From assembly GCF_001305855.1 (NCBI RefSeq), contig NZ_LIXZ01000014.1, positions 1 to 64,000 of the forward strand: 64,000 bases of DNA, in the 5' to 3' direction. Of this stretch, positions 1-8,828 are shown piece by piece. This DNA comes from Rossellomorea vietnamensis (GTDB lineage: Bacteria; Bacillota; Bacilli; Bacillales; Bacillaceae_B). The notes below the pieces were generated by a model. That model worked only from the letters and a program-made list of their open reading frames with translations, had not been told where the DNA came from and ran no database searches. The translations under genes were made by a program, and so were the position numbers. How positions within the stretch are numbered: position 1 is the stretch's first letter; every line of letters begins with the position of its first letter.

Positions 1-204
1 CGTTCTGCCCAAACACTAAAGAATTGGCAAAATGAAATATTGAATAGCTTTCGATATAACTATTCAAACGGGTTTTTAGAGGGCATAAACAACTTAACGA
101 AAGTGATGAAACGAAACGCATTTGGCTTTAGAAGCTTTCTTCGTTTTCGAGCAAAGATTTTACTGACACATAAGTATAAAAGAATGGGCACGCATATTGG
201 ATAA
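1..204 (+). CDS. ISL3-family transposase, C-terminal fragment
   Basis: Frame 1 is open from base 1 and gives 67 residues before TAA. The fragment contains NGFLEGINNLTKVMKRNAFG and then GFRSFLRFRAKILL. That is the typical end of the ISL3 DDE transposase domain (the N-G-x-x-E-G-x-N-N-x-x-K-x-x-K-R-x-A-x-G-F signature). The glutamate of NGFLEG is the likely third residue of the DDE triad. The 5' part is outside the window, so I cannot tell whether the gene is intact. A C-terminal fragment alone would not be active. Confidence 0.8.
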   Translation, partial: RSAQTLKNWQNEILNSFRYNYSNGFLEGINNLTKVMKRNAFGFRSFLRFRAKILLTHKYKRMGTHIG

Positions 205-248
205 GGGTGAAGCAAAACTCACTTCACCCCAACAATTGACGTTGAACC
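1..248 (+). mobile_element. 3' end of an ISL3-family insertion sequence
   Basis: The window opens inside a transposase reading frame that stops at 202-204. A short hairpin follows at 205-229 (GGGTGAAG / CTTCACCC). After it, 225-248 reads CACCCCAACAATTGAC then GTTGAACC, which resembles the terminal inverted repeats I remember for Bacillus ISL3 elements. The element therefore probably ends near 248. Its left end lies outside the window, so neither the matching inverted repeat nor a target duplication can be checked. Confidence 0.6.
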
Positions 249-260
249 AAATATATCTTC

Positions 261-286
261 AAGGAAATGGGATACTCCCTATCCTT
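261..286. promoter_or_regulatory. Imperfect inverted repeat upstream of the HxlR gene
   Basis: GGATA (270-274) and TATCC (280-284) are separated by 5 bases and flanked by AAGG (261-264) and CCTT (283-286). It lies about 50 bases before the HxlR start. HxlR dimers commonly autoregulate through such dyads, so this could be its operator. The repeat is short and could be chance. Confidence 0.25.
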
Positions 287-333
287 GCAACTGATTCTAT
301 ATAATATTCGACCATAGATATGGAGGCAATGAT

Positions 334-681
334 ATGAAAAAATACAATATACCCGTAGAAGCTTCCTTGGAAGTGATCGGTGGCAAGTGGAAGGTCGTCA
401 TCCTCTGTCATTTGATCAAAAGCAAGCGGAGAACAAGTGAACTAAAACGTTTGATGCCTGGAATAACCCAGAAGATGTTGACCCAGCAATTGAGGGAACT
501 TGAAGCAGATGGAGTCATAAACCGGATCATTTATAATCAGGTCCCTCCAAAGGTGGAGTACGAACTGACAGAATACGGATGGTCGTTAAAAGAGCCTCTC
601 GATATGCTATGTGCATGGGGTGAACAGCATATCGAAAAGACCTATCCCGACAAAAGTGAAGTCCTCTTGGAAAGCGAATAA
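334..681 (+). CDS. HxlR-family winged-helix transcriptional regulator
   Basis: A 115-residue protein of the usual HxlR size. It starts YNIPVEASLEVIGGKWKVVI, the family's hallmark N-terminus (C/V-x-x-x-x-x-L-x-x-I-G-G-K-W), followed by a winged helix (TSELKRLMPGITQKMLTQQL) and a wing with PPKVEYELTEYG. The usual N-terminal cysteine is replaced (PVEAS), so a CxV-type redox or aldehyde sensor mechanism like that of HxlR or YodB is unlikely. GGAGG about 12 bases upstream supports the ATG. The gene is single, next to an IS end and convergent with yqgV, so no target is obvious. HxlR proteins usually act on their own or an adjacent gene. Confidence 0.85.
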   Translation: MKKYNIPVEASLEVIGGKWKVVILCHLIKSKRRTSELKRLMPGITQKMLTQQLRELEADGVINRIIYNQVPPKVEYELTEYGWSLKEPLDMLCAWGEQHIEKTYPDKSEVLLESE

Positions 682-697
682 GTTTGAGCTGTACTTA

Positions 698-731
698 CAA
701 AAAGAGTGGGCATCTATGCCCACTCTTTTTG
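698..731. terminator. Bidirectional intrinsic terminator
   Basis: A 13-bp stem AAAAAGAGTGGGC / GCCCACTCTTTTT with a 6-base loop lies between the convergent HxlR gene and yqgV. There is a T-run on the plus strand and an equivalent U-run for the minus strand. Confidence 0.9.
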
Positions 732-737
732 TATTCG

Positions 738-1052
738 TTATTTTTCTAATTGACGCTGGACGGAAGAAAGCTTTCCTTCCATGGTCGTTTGCTTATCCCT
801 GCGGTCATCAATTCTGATATTGGTTGCCACACGCTGGATCCCTTGTTGGAATGGGGATTCGTGAATGTCTTGTATCACTTGGAAAAGAACGGGCAGATCC
901 CCTTCTATAATCGTATTCATGGGAGTAAGCTGGAAGCGGATCTTCCCTTCCTCTTCATATCCCTTAAGGATTCTATGCAGATCCGCAACATATGAACTCA
1001 CACTGGGAGATTCCGTTCCGATTGGTATAACTGTTACATCGACTATCGCCAT
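738..1052 (-). CDS. yqgV: MTH1187/YkoF-type thiamine-binding protein YqgV
   Basis: A 104-residue protein of the thiamine-binding (DUF77/MTH1187) family. It has the characteristic N-terminal strand AIVDVTVIPIGTESPSVSSY and the helix/strand pattern TPMNTIIEGDLPVLFQVIQDIHES, in which the ferredoxin-like fold binds thiamine or HMP in homologues. Its start overlaps the stop of yqgU in a TAATG arrangement, so the two are translationally coupled, as in B. subtilis. The family is cytosolic. A role in thiamine or pyrimidine salvage is likely but unproven for YqgV itself. Confidence 0.85.
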   Translation of the reverse strand: MAIVDVTVIPIGTESPSVSSYVADLHRILKGYEEEGKIRFQLTPMNTIIEGDLPVLFQVIQDIHESPFQQGIQRVATNIRIDDRRDKQTTMEGKLSSVQRQLEK

Positions 1053-2158
1053 TACATATCTGCTCCTTCTTCTTTTAGTAGTTGAACGATACTGGAGTTC
1101 TTTAAATTGATTACTTTTTCAAGTTGATTTCCATATAAACACGATTCTCCATCAGGCGAACACTGTATAGGTTCTAAAGGAAGATCATCAAACAGGACCT
1201 CTTCCTGTCCGGAATTGGTGTCCCATCCTTTTAAAGAGAAGGTCCCCGCGTACGTATCAAAGGAACCCGGTTCATTGGCAACGAACGTAATCAATCGACC
1301 CGTCCCTTCTATCATATCATAATAAGGGATTAACCAATCAGAGTAACGGCTTAAGAGGTCTACTGTAAATTCCGACTGAATTTCTCCGGTAGGATGAATG
1401 AACTGATACGTAAACGGCCCTTTTTCTTCCCGTGAAAAGACCGATAACAGAGAATCGTTGAATTGATCGAAATGGATACTATCCTCCACGATCATTTCCT
1501 TTTCACCATCGAGGATATTTTGAGCTATCAGGGGAGCCGATACGCTCACTTCATCTTTACTCCAATCCTGATAAAGGACGGAGGATGCTGAATGCCACTG
1601 AACAAACGGCTGTTCTACATCAATGGGTTCCATGGTCCTGTCCCCGATATTCATTTCAAAGACCTGAAAGCTCCAATCTTCATTGAAAGTTGTCATTAAC
1701 AATGTTTCATCATTGAATCGATTCCAGGAATAGGTCAAATCATAGGAAGGAACGTCCTTTTGAAATTGAACTTCCCCTGATTTATTGATGATCGTCAGCT
1801 GTGCTGAATAGGATGCCGGAGAGGAATGAATGAGTATTTTTTTCTTATCCGGTGAGAGGCTTGCGCTCACATAGGAGGGTTCTATATCATAAATTTTTTG
1901 ATTGCTTCCGTCGTACACATTGTAGATATAGAAGGACGTCACACTATCCTCTTCCCGTACAGAAAGGATTTCTGAGTTTGAAAGCCAGCCGACATTTTCT
2001 ATAAACCCTTCTGCAGGAAGGGTTTTCACCATCATTTCTTTTTTATGGGCCTTTTCTTTCTCTGAGGGGGAAGATTGTGTTTCTTCCGGCTGACATGCCG
2101 ATAACCACACAATGCACATCATGAAAAATATCAACACGCTTATTTTTTTCTTTTTCAT
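1052..2158 (-). CDS. yqgU: Lipoprotein YqgU
   Basis: A 368-residue predicted lipoprotein. The N-terminus is a Lys-rich n-region, a hydrophobic stretch and a lipobox ending L-S-A-C (Cys about residue 22), followed by a charged Gln/Glu/Lys linker. The rest contains repeated beta-strand segments (LSPDKKKILIHSS, SPDGESCLYGNQ) like TolB or WD-type propeller blades, so it is probably a propeller anchored outside the membrane. It matches B. subtilis YqgU by context, position and type. It is the first gene of the yqgU-yqgV pair. Molecular function is unknown. Confidence 0.8.
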   Translation of the reverse strand: MKKKKISVLIFFMMCIVWLSACQPEETQSSPSEKEKAHKKEMMVKTLPAEGFIENVGWLSNSEILSVREEDSVTSFYIYNVYDGSNQKIYDIEPSYVSASLSPDKKKILIHSSPASYSAQLTIINKSGEVQFQKDVPSYDLTYSWNRFNDETLLMTTFNEDWSFQVFEMNIGDRTMEPIDVEQPFVQWHSASSVLYQDWSKDEVSVSAPLIAQNILDGEKEMIVEDSIHFDQFNDSLLSVFSREEKGPFTYQFIHPTGEIQSEFTVDLLSRYSDWLIPYYDMIEGTGRLITFVANEPGSFDTYAGTFSLKGWDTNSGQEEVLFDDLPLEPIQCSPDGESCLYGNQLEKVINLKNSSIVQLLKEEGADM

Positions 2159-2248
2159 CCTCTTCCCCCTTCTCCTGTATTCCGTATTTATTAGTACGTT
2201 TCAAAGACAAAAATGTTTCAATAAGATTAAAAAACATTACAAAAATTC

Positions 2249-2295
2249 AAAAAAAGTGATGACCAGATGTTCATACACACATCTTTAGGGTCACC
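2249..2295 (-). terminator. Intrinsic terminator of yqgT
   Basis: On the minus strand, about 100 bases after the yqgT stop, GGTGACC...AGATGT pairs with ACATCT...GGTCATCAC, followed by a run of seven Ts. Stem segments on the plus strand are 2265-2270 and 2279-2284, extended by GACC/GGTC and GTGA/TCAC. Confidence 0.75.
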
Positions 2296-2401
2296 ACGAG
2301 AGGTTGCTATTCATTAGGATGATGATTAATTTTACTCCTGATTTTCATTTTCTACAATAGATATTTATAGAACTTACCAAAAGATTTTTCGAGTATTTTC
2401 T

Positions 2402-3598
2402 TTATTCATACCACCGATAGATTGTTACGAGTAATATACCGAGTACGTCCTGATAGATTTCATCGAATTGTGATAGGGGCAAGGGGTTGATGCCTTTTCC
2501 TAATTCAAGGGTGAAGCCTGATCTCTTGAATTCTTTCACAAACCAATCTTTGTATCCAGCGTAACTATCAATGTAACGGACCGATCTATATCCGCTTACT
2601 CTGGTGAAATCCCTTGCAAGTTTGGCTGCTTCTGGAGGCTCCAATCCATCGTACCCCCAGTAAAACTCTTTCCCCTGGGTGTGCAGGGCAAGAAGTCGAT
2701 CGAATTTTTCCTGCCGGGCAAGCTTAGCCATTGCGATGGTCTCAGGTTCTGAGAGTGGCTTATATCCTGGGAAATCTCTTGGAGCAGGTTCTTTCTCATC
2801 CTTTCTTTCCTGTTCGACTTCCCATTTGGCAGGAAACTGATTGTTCAGGTCCACCCCTCTAATATTGGCTTTCCAGCCGGTAAAGTCGGAACTTCCCCGA
2901 TTGAGAGCGATCACTTCCGTCCGTTTATCACCCGGGGGACCGTTCAGAACAAGGTCCACTCCATCCGGATTCACCATGGGAACGAGTGACAACGTCACAT
3001 CTCTATATATCGGCAGGGTTTGTATTCCCCTAATAAGCTGACTGTTGGTCAAAGAAAGTAAATAATCATTGATGAACTTCATGAGGACAGCTGTGGTGAT
3101 CCACTCATTCGCATGGAAAGAAGCATTCATATGAACTTTCTTCTTTCCTGTTCCTATCCTTATTTCGATGAGATCTTTTCCACCTACACTTTCGCCTGTG
3201 GATCTTAATTTTATAAAAGGATAGATTTCTTTTAAACGTTGGACATCTCCCTCAAATCTTTGTGAACCGTATGCCTGTTTCCCATTGACGATGGGTGAGA
3301 CCACCCTTGATGGAAGAAAGATAGTCGTTCCTACTTGTAATCCAGTGGGATTGACACCTTCGTTCAATAGAAGTAACGCATCGACACTGATGTTCCGGTT
3401 TTGGGCAAGGGACCAAAAAGAATCACCCTGTTTAATCGAATGACTTTCTATCCTGAATCCTGGAAGATGTATCTCTGTACCGATTTTCAATCTATTCGGA
3501 TCAACGGAAGGATTTGAATCGATGAGCAACTGGATCGGGATATAAAACAGTTGGCTGTAGTACCACAGGGTATCGCCACTGCGTACTTTCACTTTCAT
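2402..3598 (-). CDS. yqgT: Gamma-D-glutamyl-L-diamino acid endopeptidase I-like (LysM-M14)
   Basis: A 398-residue protein with two N-terminal LysM repeats (residues about 1-46 and 50-95, VRSGDTLWYYSQLF and IKQGDSFWSLAQNR) and an M14 zinc carboxypeptidase domain (about 105-395). Zinc ligands are visible as HANEW (H-x-x-E) and a later LALHTQ histidine. The catalytic glutamate is in FTLELGKG. The family cleaves the gamma-D-Glu–diaminopimelate bond of peptidoglycan peptides. There is no signal peptide, as in the Lysinibacillus sphaericus endopeptidase I model, which acts on spore cortex precursors or cell-wall turnover. GGGGAGG 7 bases upstream sets the ATG. It is orthologous to B. subtilis YqgT by position. 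Confidence 0.9.
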   Translation of the reverse strand: MKVKVRSGDTLWYYSQLFYIPIQLLIDSNPSVDPNRLKIGTEIHLPGFRIESHSIKQGDSFWSLAQNRNISVDALLLLNEGVNPTGLQVGTTIFLPSRVVSPIVNGKQAYGSQRFEGDVQRLKEIYPFIKLRSTGESVGGKDLIEIRIGTGKKKVHMNASFHANEWITTAVLMKFINDYLLSLTNSQLIRGIQTLPIYRDVTLSLVPMVNPDGVDLVLNGPPGDKRTEVIALNRGSSDFTGWKANIRGVDLNNQFPAKWEVEQERKDEKEPAPRDFPGYKPLSEPETIAMAKLARQEKFDRLLALHTQGKEFYWGYDGLEPPEAAKLARDFTRVSGYRSVRYIDSYAGYKDWFVKEFKRSGFTLELGKGINPLPLSQFDEIYQDVLGILLVTIYRWYE

Positions 3599-3660
3599 GA
3601 TGGAACCTCCCCATTCATATGTCCTTACTTACATGTATGAATGGTTCATAGATTCATGAC

Positions 3661-3692
3661 AAAAAAAAGCTTGCGAAACCTTTCGCAAGCTT
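3661..3692 (-). terminator. Intrinsic terminator of yqgS
   Basis: A perfect 12-bp stem AAGCTTGCGAAA / TTTCGCAAGCTT with a 2-base loop as written (a 4-base loop if the closing pair opens), then eight Us on the minus strand, a few bases after the yqgS stop. Confidence 0.95.
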
Positions 3693-3697
3693 TTACT

Positions 3698-5575
3698 TTA
3701 TGATTCATCGTCATCACGATATTCGGTTTCCCCATAAAAGCGGAGCAGATCTCCATAAATGATCTTATCGGAGTATTCCAGCTCATTATTAACACGCTCT
3801 TTAAATGGATCACAATACTTCATTTCGGTATTTTCTTCCGTTTCCTTACTCCAGCATTTTTCACCTGCATATACATAGTCTTTCGAGATGAACCGACCGT
3901 CACGGAGTATAGCCAGGTCTTCATGTTCTCCTGAGAATAGATCAGAACCAAATTGAATGTCCTTTTTGGTATCGATCCCGAGAAGATGCATGATGGTCGG
4001 CTTTAAGTCGATTTGTCCTGAAACCTTGGAAATCGTCTTTCCTTCCTTACCGGGAACGTGGATGATCAGTGGCACCTGTTGAAGCTGTGTGCTTACAAAT
4101 GGTGTGATGTCCTTCCCGAGATATTGACTCATCGCTTTATTGTGATTCTCTGAAATCCCATAATGGTCTCCATACATTACGATGACGGAATTGTCATACA
4201 AACCGGACTCCTTTAAGTCGGCAATAAAGTTCTTCACCGCTTCATCCATGTAACGGACGGTTTGGAAATAACGATTCACCGTACCGTCATTTGAAGTGTA
4301 AGGGTCGATCAGCTTATCTTCTTCATCAAGCGTGAAAGGGTAATGGTTCGTTAATGTAATCATCTTCGTACTAAACGGTTGAGGCATTTGTTTCATATGC
4401 TCCACAGATTGCTCGAAGAACGGGATATCTTTCATCCCCCAGTTCACTGAGTTTTCTTCTGTCACATCATAATCAGGTAACGAATAATAACGGTCATATC
4501 CCAGTGAATCATACATGATGTCACGATTCCAGAAGCTTTTGTTGTTTGCGTGCATAGCCGATGTAAAATACCCGTTTTCTCCAAGTTTTTCCGTCATGGA
4601 CTCAAATTCATTCCCTGAATGGGTAAAGAAGACCGCTCCACGGTTCAACGGATAAAGGGAGTTGTCCAGGATGAACTCGGAATCGGACGTCTTCCCTTGC
4701 TGAGTTTGATGGTAGAATTGATCAAAATAGTAGCTCTCCCCTATGAAATCATTAAGGAAAGGAGTGATTTCCTGGCCATTCACTTCACTGTTGATGACAA
4801 AATTCTGCAGTGACTCAAGGGACACGATGATTAAGTTCTTGCCTTTTGCTACCCCGAACATTTCCTTATCGGGCCGGGTGTAACCCGCTCTGACATAATT
4901 GTCGATATCCGCCAGTTCACTTCCATCCGCAAGGGCTCTCTGGGCGGAAGATTTGGATTGCAGGAAAAGATCATATACATGATAATTATACGTTCCGATA
5001 TTCTTGACCAGCATTTCACGGTCAAATGTCCTGGTCAGAAGCTGAGGTCTTTCCGATTCTGCCAATCCCAGGTTAAAGAAAAACAATGCCGTTGCAACGA
5101 GGAAATAAGCGCGTCGATTGGCTTTCGAGTAGTTCTGTAAAGAAAACCAGGTGGGTTTCAACTTTATGATGAGAATTAATGCAATCACATCGGTGAAATA
5201 GAATAGATCCTTCCAGCCCATGATTGCACTGGCGCTCGTGCCCAGGTCAGAGAAATTGCTTGTTTGAAAGAGGACAGGCAATGTCAAAAAGTCATCGAAG
5301 AATCGATAAAACACTACGTTTCCGTACAGGATAAACGAGAGGACGAAGCTTGCAGTGATGATATACCGGGTCCGAAACTTATCCTTTTTAAAAAGCAAGC
5401 CCACTCCAAAGATGAATAGTAAGAAACTTACTGGGTTAATGAATAGAATCAGTTCCTGGAGAGCGTTTTCTATCTTTATATCAAAACTGGTTTTGTAGAC
5501 AATATACGTTTTGATCCAAAGGAACAGTGCTGCGAGAAGGATAAGCGGTACCTTTGGTGCCTTCTTTATATTCAT
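3698..5575 (-). CDS. yqgS: Lipoteichoic acid synthase-family protein YqgS
   Basis: A 625-residue membrane sulfatase-fold protein. Five hydrophobic helices occupy residues about 8-190 and an extracellular LtaS-type domain fills about 230-580. The catalytic threonine lies in QGKTSDSEF, and the metal/substrate region includes VMYGDHYG and LTNHYPFT. LtaS proteins transfer glycerol phosphate from phosphatidylglycerol to the growing lipoteichoic acid chain. B. subtilis has four paralogues, and YqgS has been linked to sporulation. The position next to glcK and yqgT matches yqgS rather than ltaS itself. AAGGAGG precedes the ATG by about 10 bases. It forms its own transcription unit with a strong terminator. 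Confidence 0.92.
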   Translation of the reverse strand: MNIKKAPKVPLILLAALFLWIKTYIVYKTSFDIKIENALQELILFINPVSFLLFIFGVGLLFKKDKFRTRYIITASFVLSFILYGNVVFYRFFDDFLTLPVLFQTSNFSDLGTSASAIMGWKDLFYFTDVIALILIIKLKPTWFSLQNYSKANRRAYFLVATALFFFNLGLAESERPQLLTRTFDREMLVKNIGTYNYHVYDLFLQSKSSAQRALADGSELADIDNYVRAGYTRPDKEMFGVAKGKNLIIVSLESLQNFVINSEVNGQEITPFLNDFIGESYYFDQFYHQTQQGKTSDSEFILDNSLYPLNRGAVFFTHSGNEFESMTEKLGENGYFTSAMHANNKSFWNRDIMYDSLGYDRYYSLPDYDVTEENSVNWGMKDIPFFEQSVEHMKQMPQPFSTKMITLTNHYPFTLDEEDKLIDPYTSNDGTVNRYFQTVRYMDEAVKNFIADLKESGLYDNSVIVMYGDHYGISENHNKAMSQYLGKDITPFVSTQLQQVPLIIHVPGKEGKTISKVSGQIDLKPTIMHLLGIDTKKDIQFGSDLFSGEHEDLAILRDGRFISKDYVYAGEKCWSKETEENTEMKYCDPFKERVNNELEYSDKIIYGDLLRFYGETEYRDDDES

Positions 5576-5843
5576 ATAATCAACCTCCTTGCTACAAACG
5601 GTTCAAGCGTATGTAACAACTTTCATGATTTTAATAGAGAAAAATATGGTGATATCTTGATTCATCTTTATTCTTTATTTACAAAACGTCAAAGGTGGAT
5701 ACATAATGGGGGTGTATAATGGAAGGCCTTATTCTCTTACCCATACTATTAGACGAACGAAACCATTAAAAGTTTCAAAAATTTAGGATAAATTAAAAAC
5801 GGTCCAATGGTCATTAGGTGTTTTAGACTACTATTTCATGTAC
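5576..5843. other. Intergenic region upstream of yqgS
   Basis: This stretch separates yqgS from the glcK terminator. It should hold the yqgS promoter, but I could not pick a convincing one. A 16-codon plus-strand frame at 5719-5769 has a GGGGGTG ahead of its ATG, but nothing else supports it as a gene. Confidence 0.5.
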
Positions 5844-5876
5844 AAAAAGAGAACCCTCCATAAAGGAAAGTTCTCT
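5844..5876 (-). terminator. Intrinsic terminator of glcK
   Basis: The outer stem AGAGAAC (848-854) / GTTCTCT (870-876) is followed on the minus strand by TTTTT. It sits 25 bases after the glcK stop. Confidence 0.85.
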
Positions 5877-5900
5877 ATCGAATATTACTTTAAGGTCAAA

Positions 5901-6878
5901 TCATATTTTGTTCTTGACCAGCCAGGCCGCCCCGATCACACCGGCATCATTACCAAGTGTGGCAATACTTAAGCGTGTTGAAGTACGGACCGTCGGGAAT
6001 GAAAACTGTTCGAAAAATTTAACGACCGGATTTAATAAGATGTCGCCCGCTTTAGAGACTCCCCCACCAATCACGATCTTTTCAGGGTTCAGCCCATTCC
6101 CGAGATTTGCAAGGGATAACCCGAGATAGAAGGCTAATTGATCAATGACTGCCAGGGCAATTCCATCCTGGTTTCTTGCTGCATCAAAGATATCTTTGGC
6201 GCTGATTGAGCCGTGTGAATCCCTCATGGACCGAAGAGTTGATTCTTCTCCTGTAGCATCGAGTTTTTCGTTTGCAAGGCGAACGACACCGGTCGCTGAG
6301 GCAACGGTCTCAAGACACCCTGTCTTCCCGCAATTACATTGATATCCGCCTTCGGGGACGACAGTGATATGGCCGATTTCACCGCCTGCCCCTTTCACCC
6401 CGTGAACGATATCGCCGTTTGTAATCACACCGCCGCCGACGCCCGTTCCTAATGTCACACATACGATATCCTTCGCCCCGTCTCCAGCACCCTTCCACAT
6501 TTCACCGAGTGCCGCACAGTTTGCATCGTTGTCAATGACTGCATGCAACCCTGTTTCGACTTCAAGCAAATCTTTTAAAGGTGTATTATTCTCCCAGCCT
6601 AAATTGACCGCTTCATAAATGATTCCCTTAGCCGTATCGACGGGGCCCGGTGCACCCATTCCGATACCAACCAGTTTATCCTTGCTTTGATCCAATTCCT
6701 CGAGCTTTTGATCGATCGCTTTCGCAATATTCACAATGATATTTTTACCGTTATCCGATTTATCAGTGGGGATTTCCCATTTATGTAAGAGCTCACCGTA
6801 TTTACTCAAGAATGCAATCTTTGTTGTCGTTCCACCTAAGTCGACTCCAACTAACCATTTTTCTGTCAATTTTATCAC
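5901..6878 (-). CDS. glcK: ROK-family glucokinase
   Basis: A 325-residue enzyme that phosphorylates glucose with ATP to glucose 6-phosphate in the cytosol. It has the N-terminal phosphate loop [14 protein letters not shown], the catalytic region [11 protein letters not shown] (base Asp), the ATP-site [10 protein letters not shown], and the ROK zinc motif [10 protein letters not shown]. Overall it is close to B. subtilis GlcK in length and motif order. The GTG start at 6878 overlaps the yqgQ stop (GTGA), implying coupling. A TTG nine bases further in (6869), preceded by AGGTGAT, is an alternative start. YqgQ and GlcK are adjacent in B. subtilis too. Confidence 0.93.
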   Translation of the reverse strand: MIKLTEKWLVGVDLGGTTTKIAFLSKYGELLHKWEIPTDKSDNGKNIIVNIAKAIDQKLEELDQSKDKLVGIGMGAPGPVDTAKGIIYEAVNLGWENNTPLKDLLEVETGLHAVIDNDANCAALGEMWKGAGDGAKDIVCVTLGTGVGGGVITNGDIVHGVKGAGGEIGHITVVPEGGYQCNCGKTGCLETVASATGVVRLANEKLDATGEESTLRSMRDSHGSISAKDIFDAARNQDGIALAVIDQLAFYLGLSLANLGNGLNPEKIVIGGGVSKAGDILLNPVVKFFEQFSFPTVRTSTRLSIATLGNDAGVIGAAWLVKNKI

Positions 6879-7081
6879 CTGTCCTGTTTTTCTTTTTCAA
6901 TTTCTATTTCATGACGCAACAAAAATAAAGCGGTCTGAAAATCCCGGGTATCGATCAGTTGGGATTGATAGAGTTCCTTTAATTCGCCTTCCATCAGTTG
7001 CAGGTCGGAAAGACGATGCCCAACATATATAATCGTTCCATAACTTTTGAGTAGTTGTTGGATATCATAAATCGTTTTCAT
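6875..7081 (-). CDS. yqgQ: YqgQ family small protein
   Basis: A 68-residue protein ([20 protein letters not shown]...) of the DUF910/YqgQ family, which has a compact three-helix fold and no assigned function. The ATG at 7081 is preferred over one nine bases earlier because GCAGGTG sits 6 bases before it. It overlaps glcK by 4 bases, matching the conserved yqgQ-glcK gene pair of Bacilli. A link to glucose phosphorylation is only inferred from this pairing. Confidence 0.85.
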   Translation of the reverse strand: MKTIYDIQQLLKSYGTIIYVGHRLSDLQLMEGELKELYQSQLIDTRDFQTALFLLRHEIEIEKEKQDR

Positions 7082-7171
7082 GCCAAACACCTGCTTTCTC
7101 TTCTTCCCTTTAAAGTATAAGTGAAAACCGCTTTCTTCTCAATCCTAAACAAACCAGTTCCAACACAAAAC

Positions 7172-7217
7172 AAAAAGAGATTTCCTTAAAGGAATATCCA
7201 GTAAGAAAATCTCTTTT
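7172..7217 (-). terminator. Intrinsic terminator of the GerA-family gene
   Basis: AAAAGAGATTT (173-183 of the 7 kb block) pairs with AAATCTCTTTT (207-217), about 10 bases after the gene's stop, and is followed on the minus strand by TTTTTG. Confidence 0.8.
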
Positions 7218-7226
7218 CTATCATTT

Positions 7227-8687
7227 CTAACGATCCGGATCTTTCGGATGCAGAAATCGCGGCCGCCTGTTCTTAAGGGGCATCGGGGAACGCAGGAATA
7301 CATCCCTGAATGCCCGGAGATTGAATGGAATAAATGGCCACATATATGGAATGCCAAACGAGCTCATTCTTGAGAGCATGATGATCCACAAACATACACC
7401 AACTACAAATCCATAAACACCGAATAAAGCCGTGCATATCAATAGGAAGATCCTCACCAGGCGGTTAGCCAGGCTCATCTCATAACTCGGGGTGGAGAAT
7501 GTTCCAATGGCAGCAATCGCCAGGTAAAGAATGACTTCATTGATGAACAGTCCGACTTCAACAGCAACCTGCCCGATCATCAACGCTGCAACGAGACCAA
7601 GGGCGGTTGCCAGGGAAGACGGGGTATGTATGGCGGCCATCCTTAAAATATCGATCCCCACTTCAATGATTAAGAATTGAAGGAATAACGGGACTTCCCC
7701 TACATCATTCGGACCAATATAAGCCATGGGTTCCGGCAGCAGCTCCGGGTGGATCGCAAATAAATAATATAGAGGCAGTAAAAAGATCGATGACCATACC
7801 GCAATGAACCTTACAAACCGCAGATAAGCCCCTACAGAAGGTTTATTCCTGTATTCCTCCGCATGCTGAAGATGATGCCAAAACGTGGTCGGTGTAATGA
7901 GGACACTGGGGGAACCATCCACCATGATGAGAACATGTCCCTCATACAGGTGGGATGCCGCAGTATCAGGTCTTTCCGTGTACCGGACCAGCGGATAGGG
8001 ATTCCAATGCCGTCCCGCAATGTACTCTTCTAACGTTTTCTCCCCCATGGGAAGGCCGTCAGTATCGATCTTCGAGAGAGCATCCTTGATTTTATGCACC
8101 AACTTAGGGTCGGCAATGTCTTCAATATAACTGACAACGATATCCGTCTTGGATCTTCTGCCTATTTGCATGTATTCCATGCGAAGAGAGGGATCGCGCA
8201 CCCTCCGTCTTGTCAATGCAGTGTTAAATACAATCGTCTCGACATATCCGTCCCTTGAACCCCTTACTACCCGTTCTAAATCAGGCTCCTGAGGCCCTCT
8301 GACAGGATACGTCCTTGCATCAATCATAATAACCTTGTCAATACCGTCCACGACAAGGGCTGTCGGACCTGCCAATACTAAATCGATCACCTGATTCAAG
8401 TCATCTACTTGTTCAATCTCTATATAAGGAATATACGTCTTTAAAAGCTTTTCTAAAGTATCCTCTTCCAATTGTTCAGAACTGAGTCCAGATAAGAGCT
8501 TCATCAGATAATGCATAATATCATCTTTAACGAAGCCATCCACTAAAAACATGGCCATTTTTCTTTCTGCATACTCCAGATCCAATTGAATGACATCAAA
8601 GCTCTTGTCCACTGCTAAGGTATCCCTTAAATAATTGGTGTTTTCTTCAATCTGAGTAGAGACAGGCTTTTTCTTTTCATTCGACAT
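7227..8687 (-). CDS. GerA-family spore germination protein, SpoVAF-like
   Basis: A 486-residue membrane protein of the GerA A-subunit family (PF03323 type). It has a soluble N-terminal domain (about 1-290) with RRSKTDIVVSYIEDIADP and MVDGSPSVLITPTTFW, and five or so membrane helices (about 295-455). Its length and the ERVVRGSRDGYVE segment look closer to SpoVAF than to nutrient receptor GerAA proteins. SpoVAF (5AF) has been reported to work with YqhR/FigP as an ion channel that amplifies germination. spoVAF normally sits at the end of the spoVA operon. Here it is alone, with no B or C subunit nearby and its own terminator. Expression in the forespore under sigma-G is expected, but I saw no good sigma-G promoter. 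Confidence 0.85.
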   Translation of the reverse strand: MSNEKKKPVSTQIEENTNYLRDTLAVDKSFDVIQLDLEYAERKMAMFLVDGFVKDDIMHYLMKLLSGLSSEQLEEDTLEKLLKTYIPYIEIEQVDDLNQVIDLVLAGPTALVVDGIDKVIMIDARTYPVRGPQEPDLERVVRGSRDGYVETIVFNTALTRRRVRDPSLRMEYMQIGRRSKTDIVVSYIEDIADPKLVHKIKDALSKIDTDGLPMGEKTLEEYIAGRHWNPYPLVRYTERPDTAASHLYEGHVLIMVDGSPSVLITPTTFWHHLQHAEEYRNKPSVGAYLRFVRFIAVWSSIFLLPLYYLFAIHPELLPEPMAYIGPNDVGEVPLFLQFLIIEVGIDILRMAAIHTPSSLATALGLVAALMIGQVAVEVGLFINEVILYLAIAAIGTFSTPSYEMSLANRLVRIFLLICTALFGVYGFVVGVCLWIIMLSRMSSFGIPYMWPFIPFNLRAFRDVFLRSPMPLKNRRPRFLHPKDPDR

Positions 8688-8766
8688 TAGCCTTCACTCC
8701 CAATACCTTTACATGAATTTCCATCTTTACCATCCTAGACAAAGAAGCCCGAAATCATACATCCTA

Positions 8767-8795
8767 TCATATTCAATTCCATCGATTCATACTAT
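8767..8795 (+). promoter_or_regulatory. Putative sigma-E promoter
   Basis: TCATATT (8767-8773) matches the sigma-E -35 consensus kmATATT at every position. After exactly 14 bases comes CATACTAT (8788-8795), seven of eight matches to CATACAnT. Transcription would start near 8802, about 15 bases before the Shine-Dalgarno of the gene at 8829. It predicts mother-cell expression early in sporulation. Confidence 0.7.
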
Positions 8796-8828
8796 GTAGA
8801 AAATGGACAAACCACTGGAGTGAACAAA

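Noticed and set aside
5719-5769. 16-codon plus-strand frame with GGGGGTG upstream
   Set aside because: Too short, no conservation evidence, and lies in a probable promoter region.
8688-8820. Sigma-G promoter for the SpoVAF-like gene
   Set aside because: No pair of -35 and -10 elements at the right spacing was found; CATAGTA and CATGTAA lack partners.
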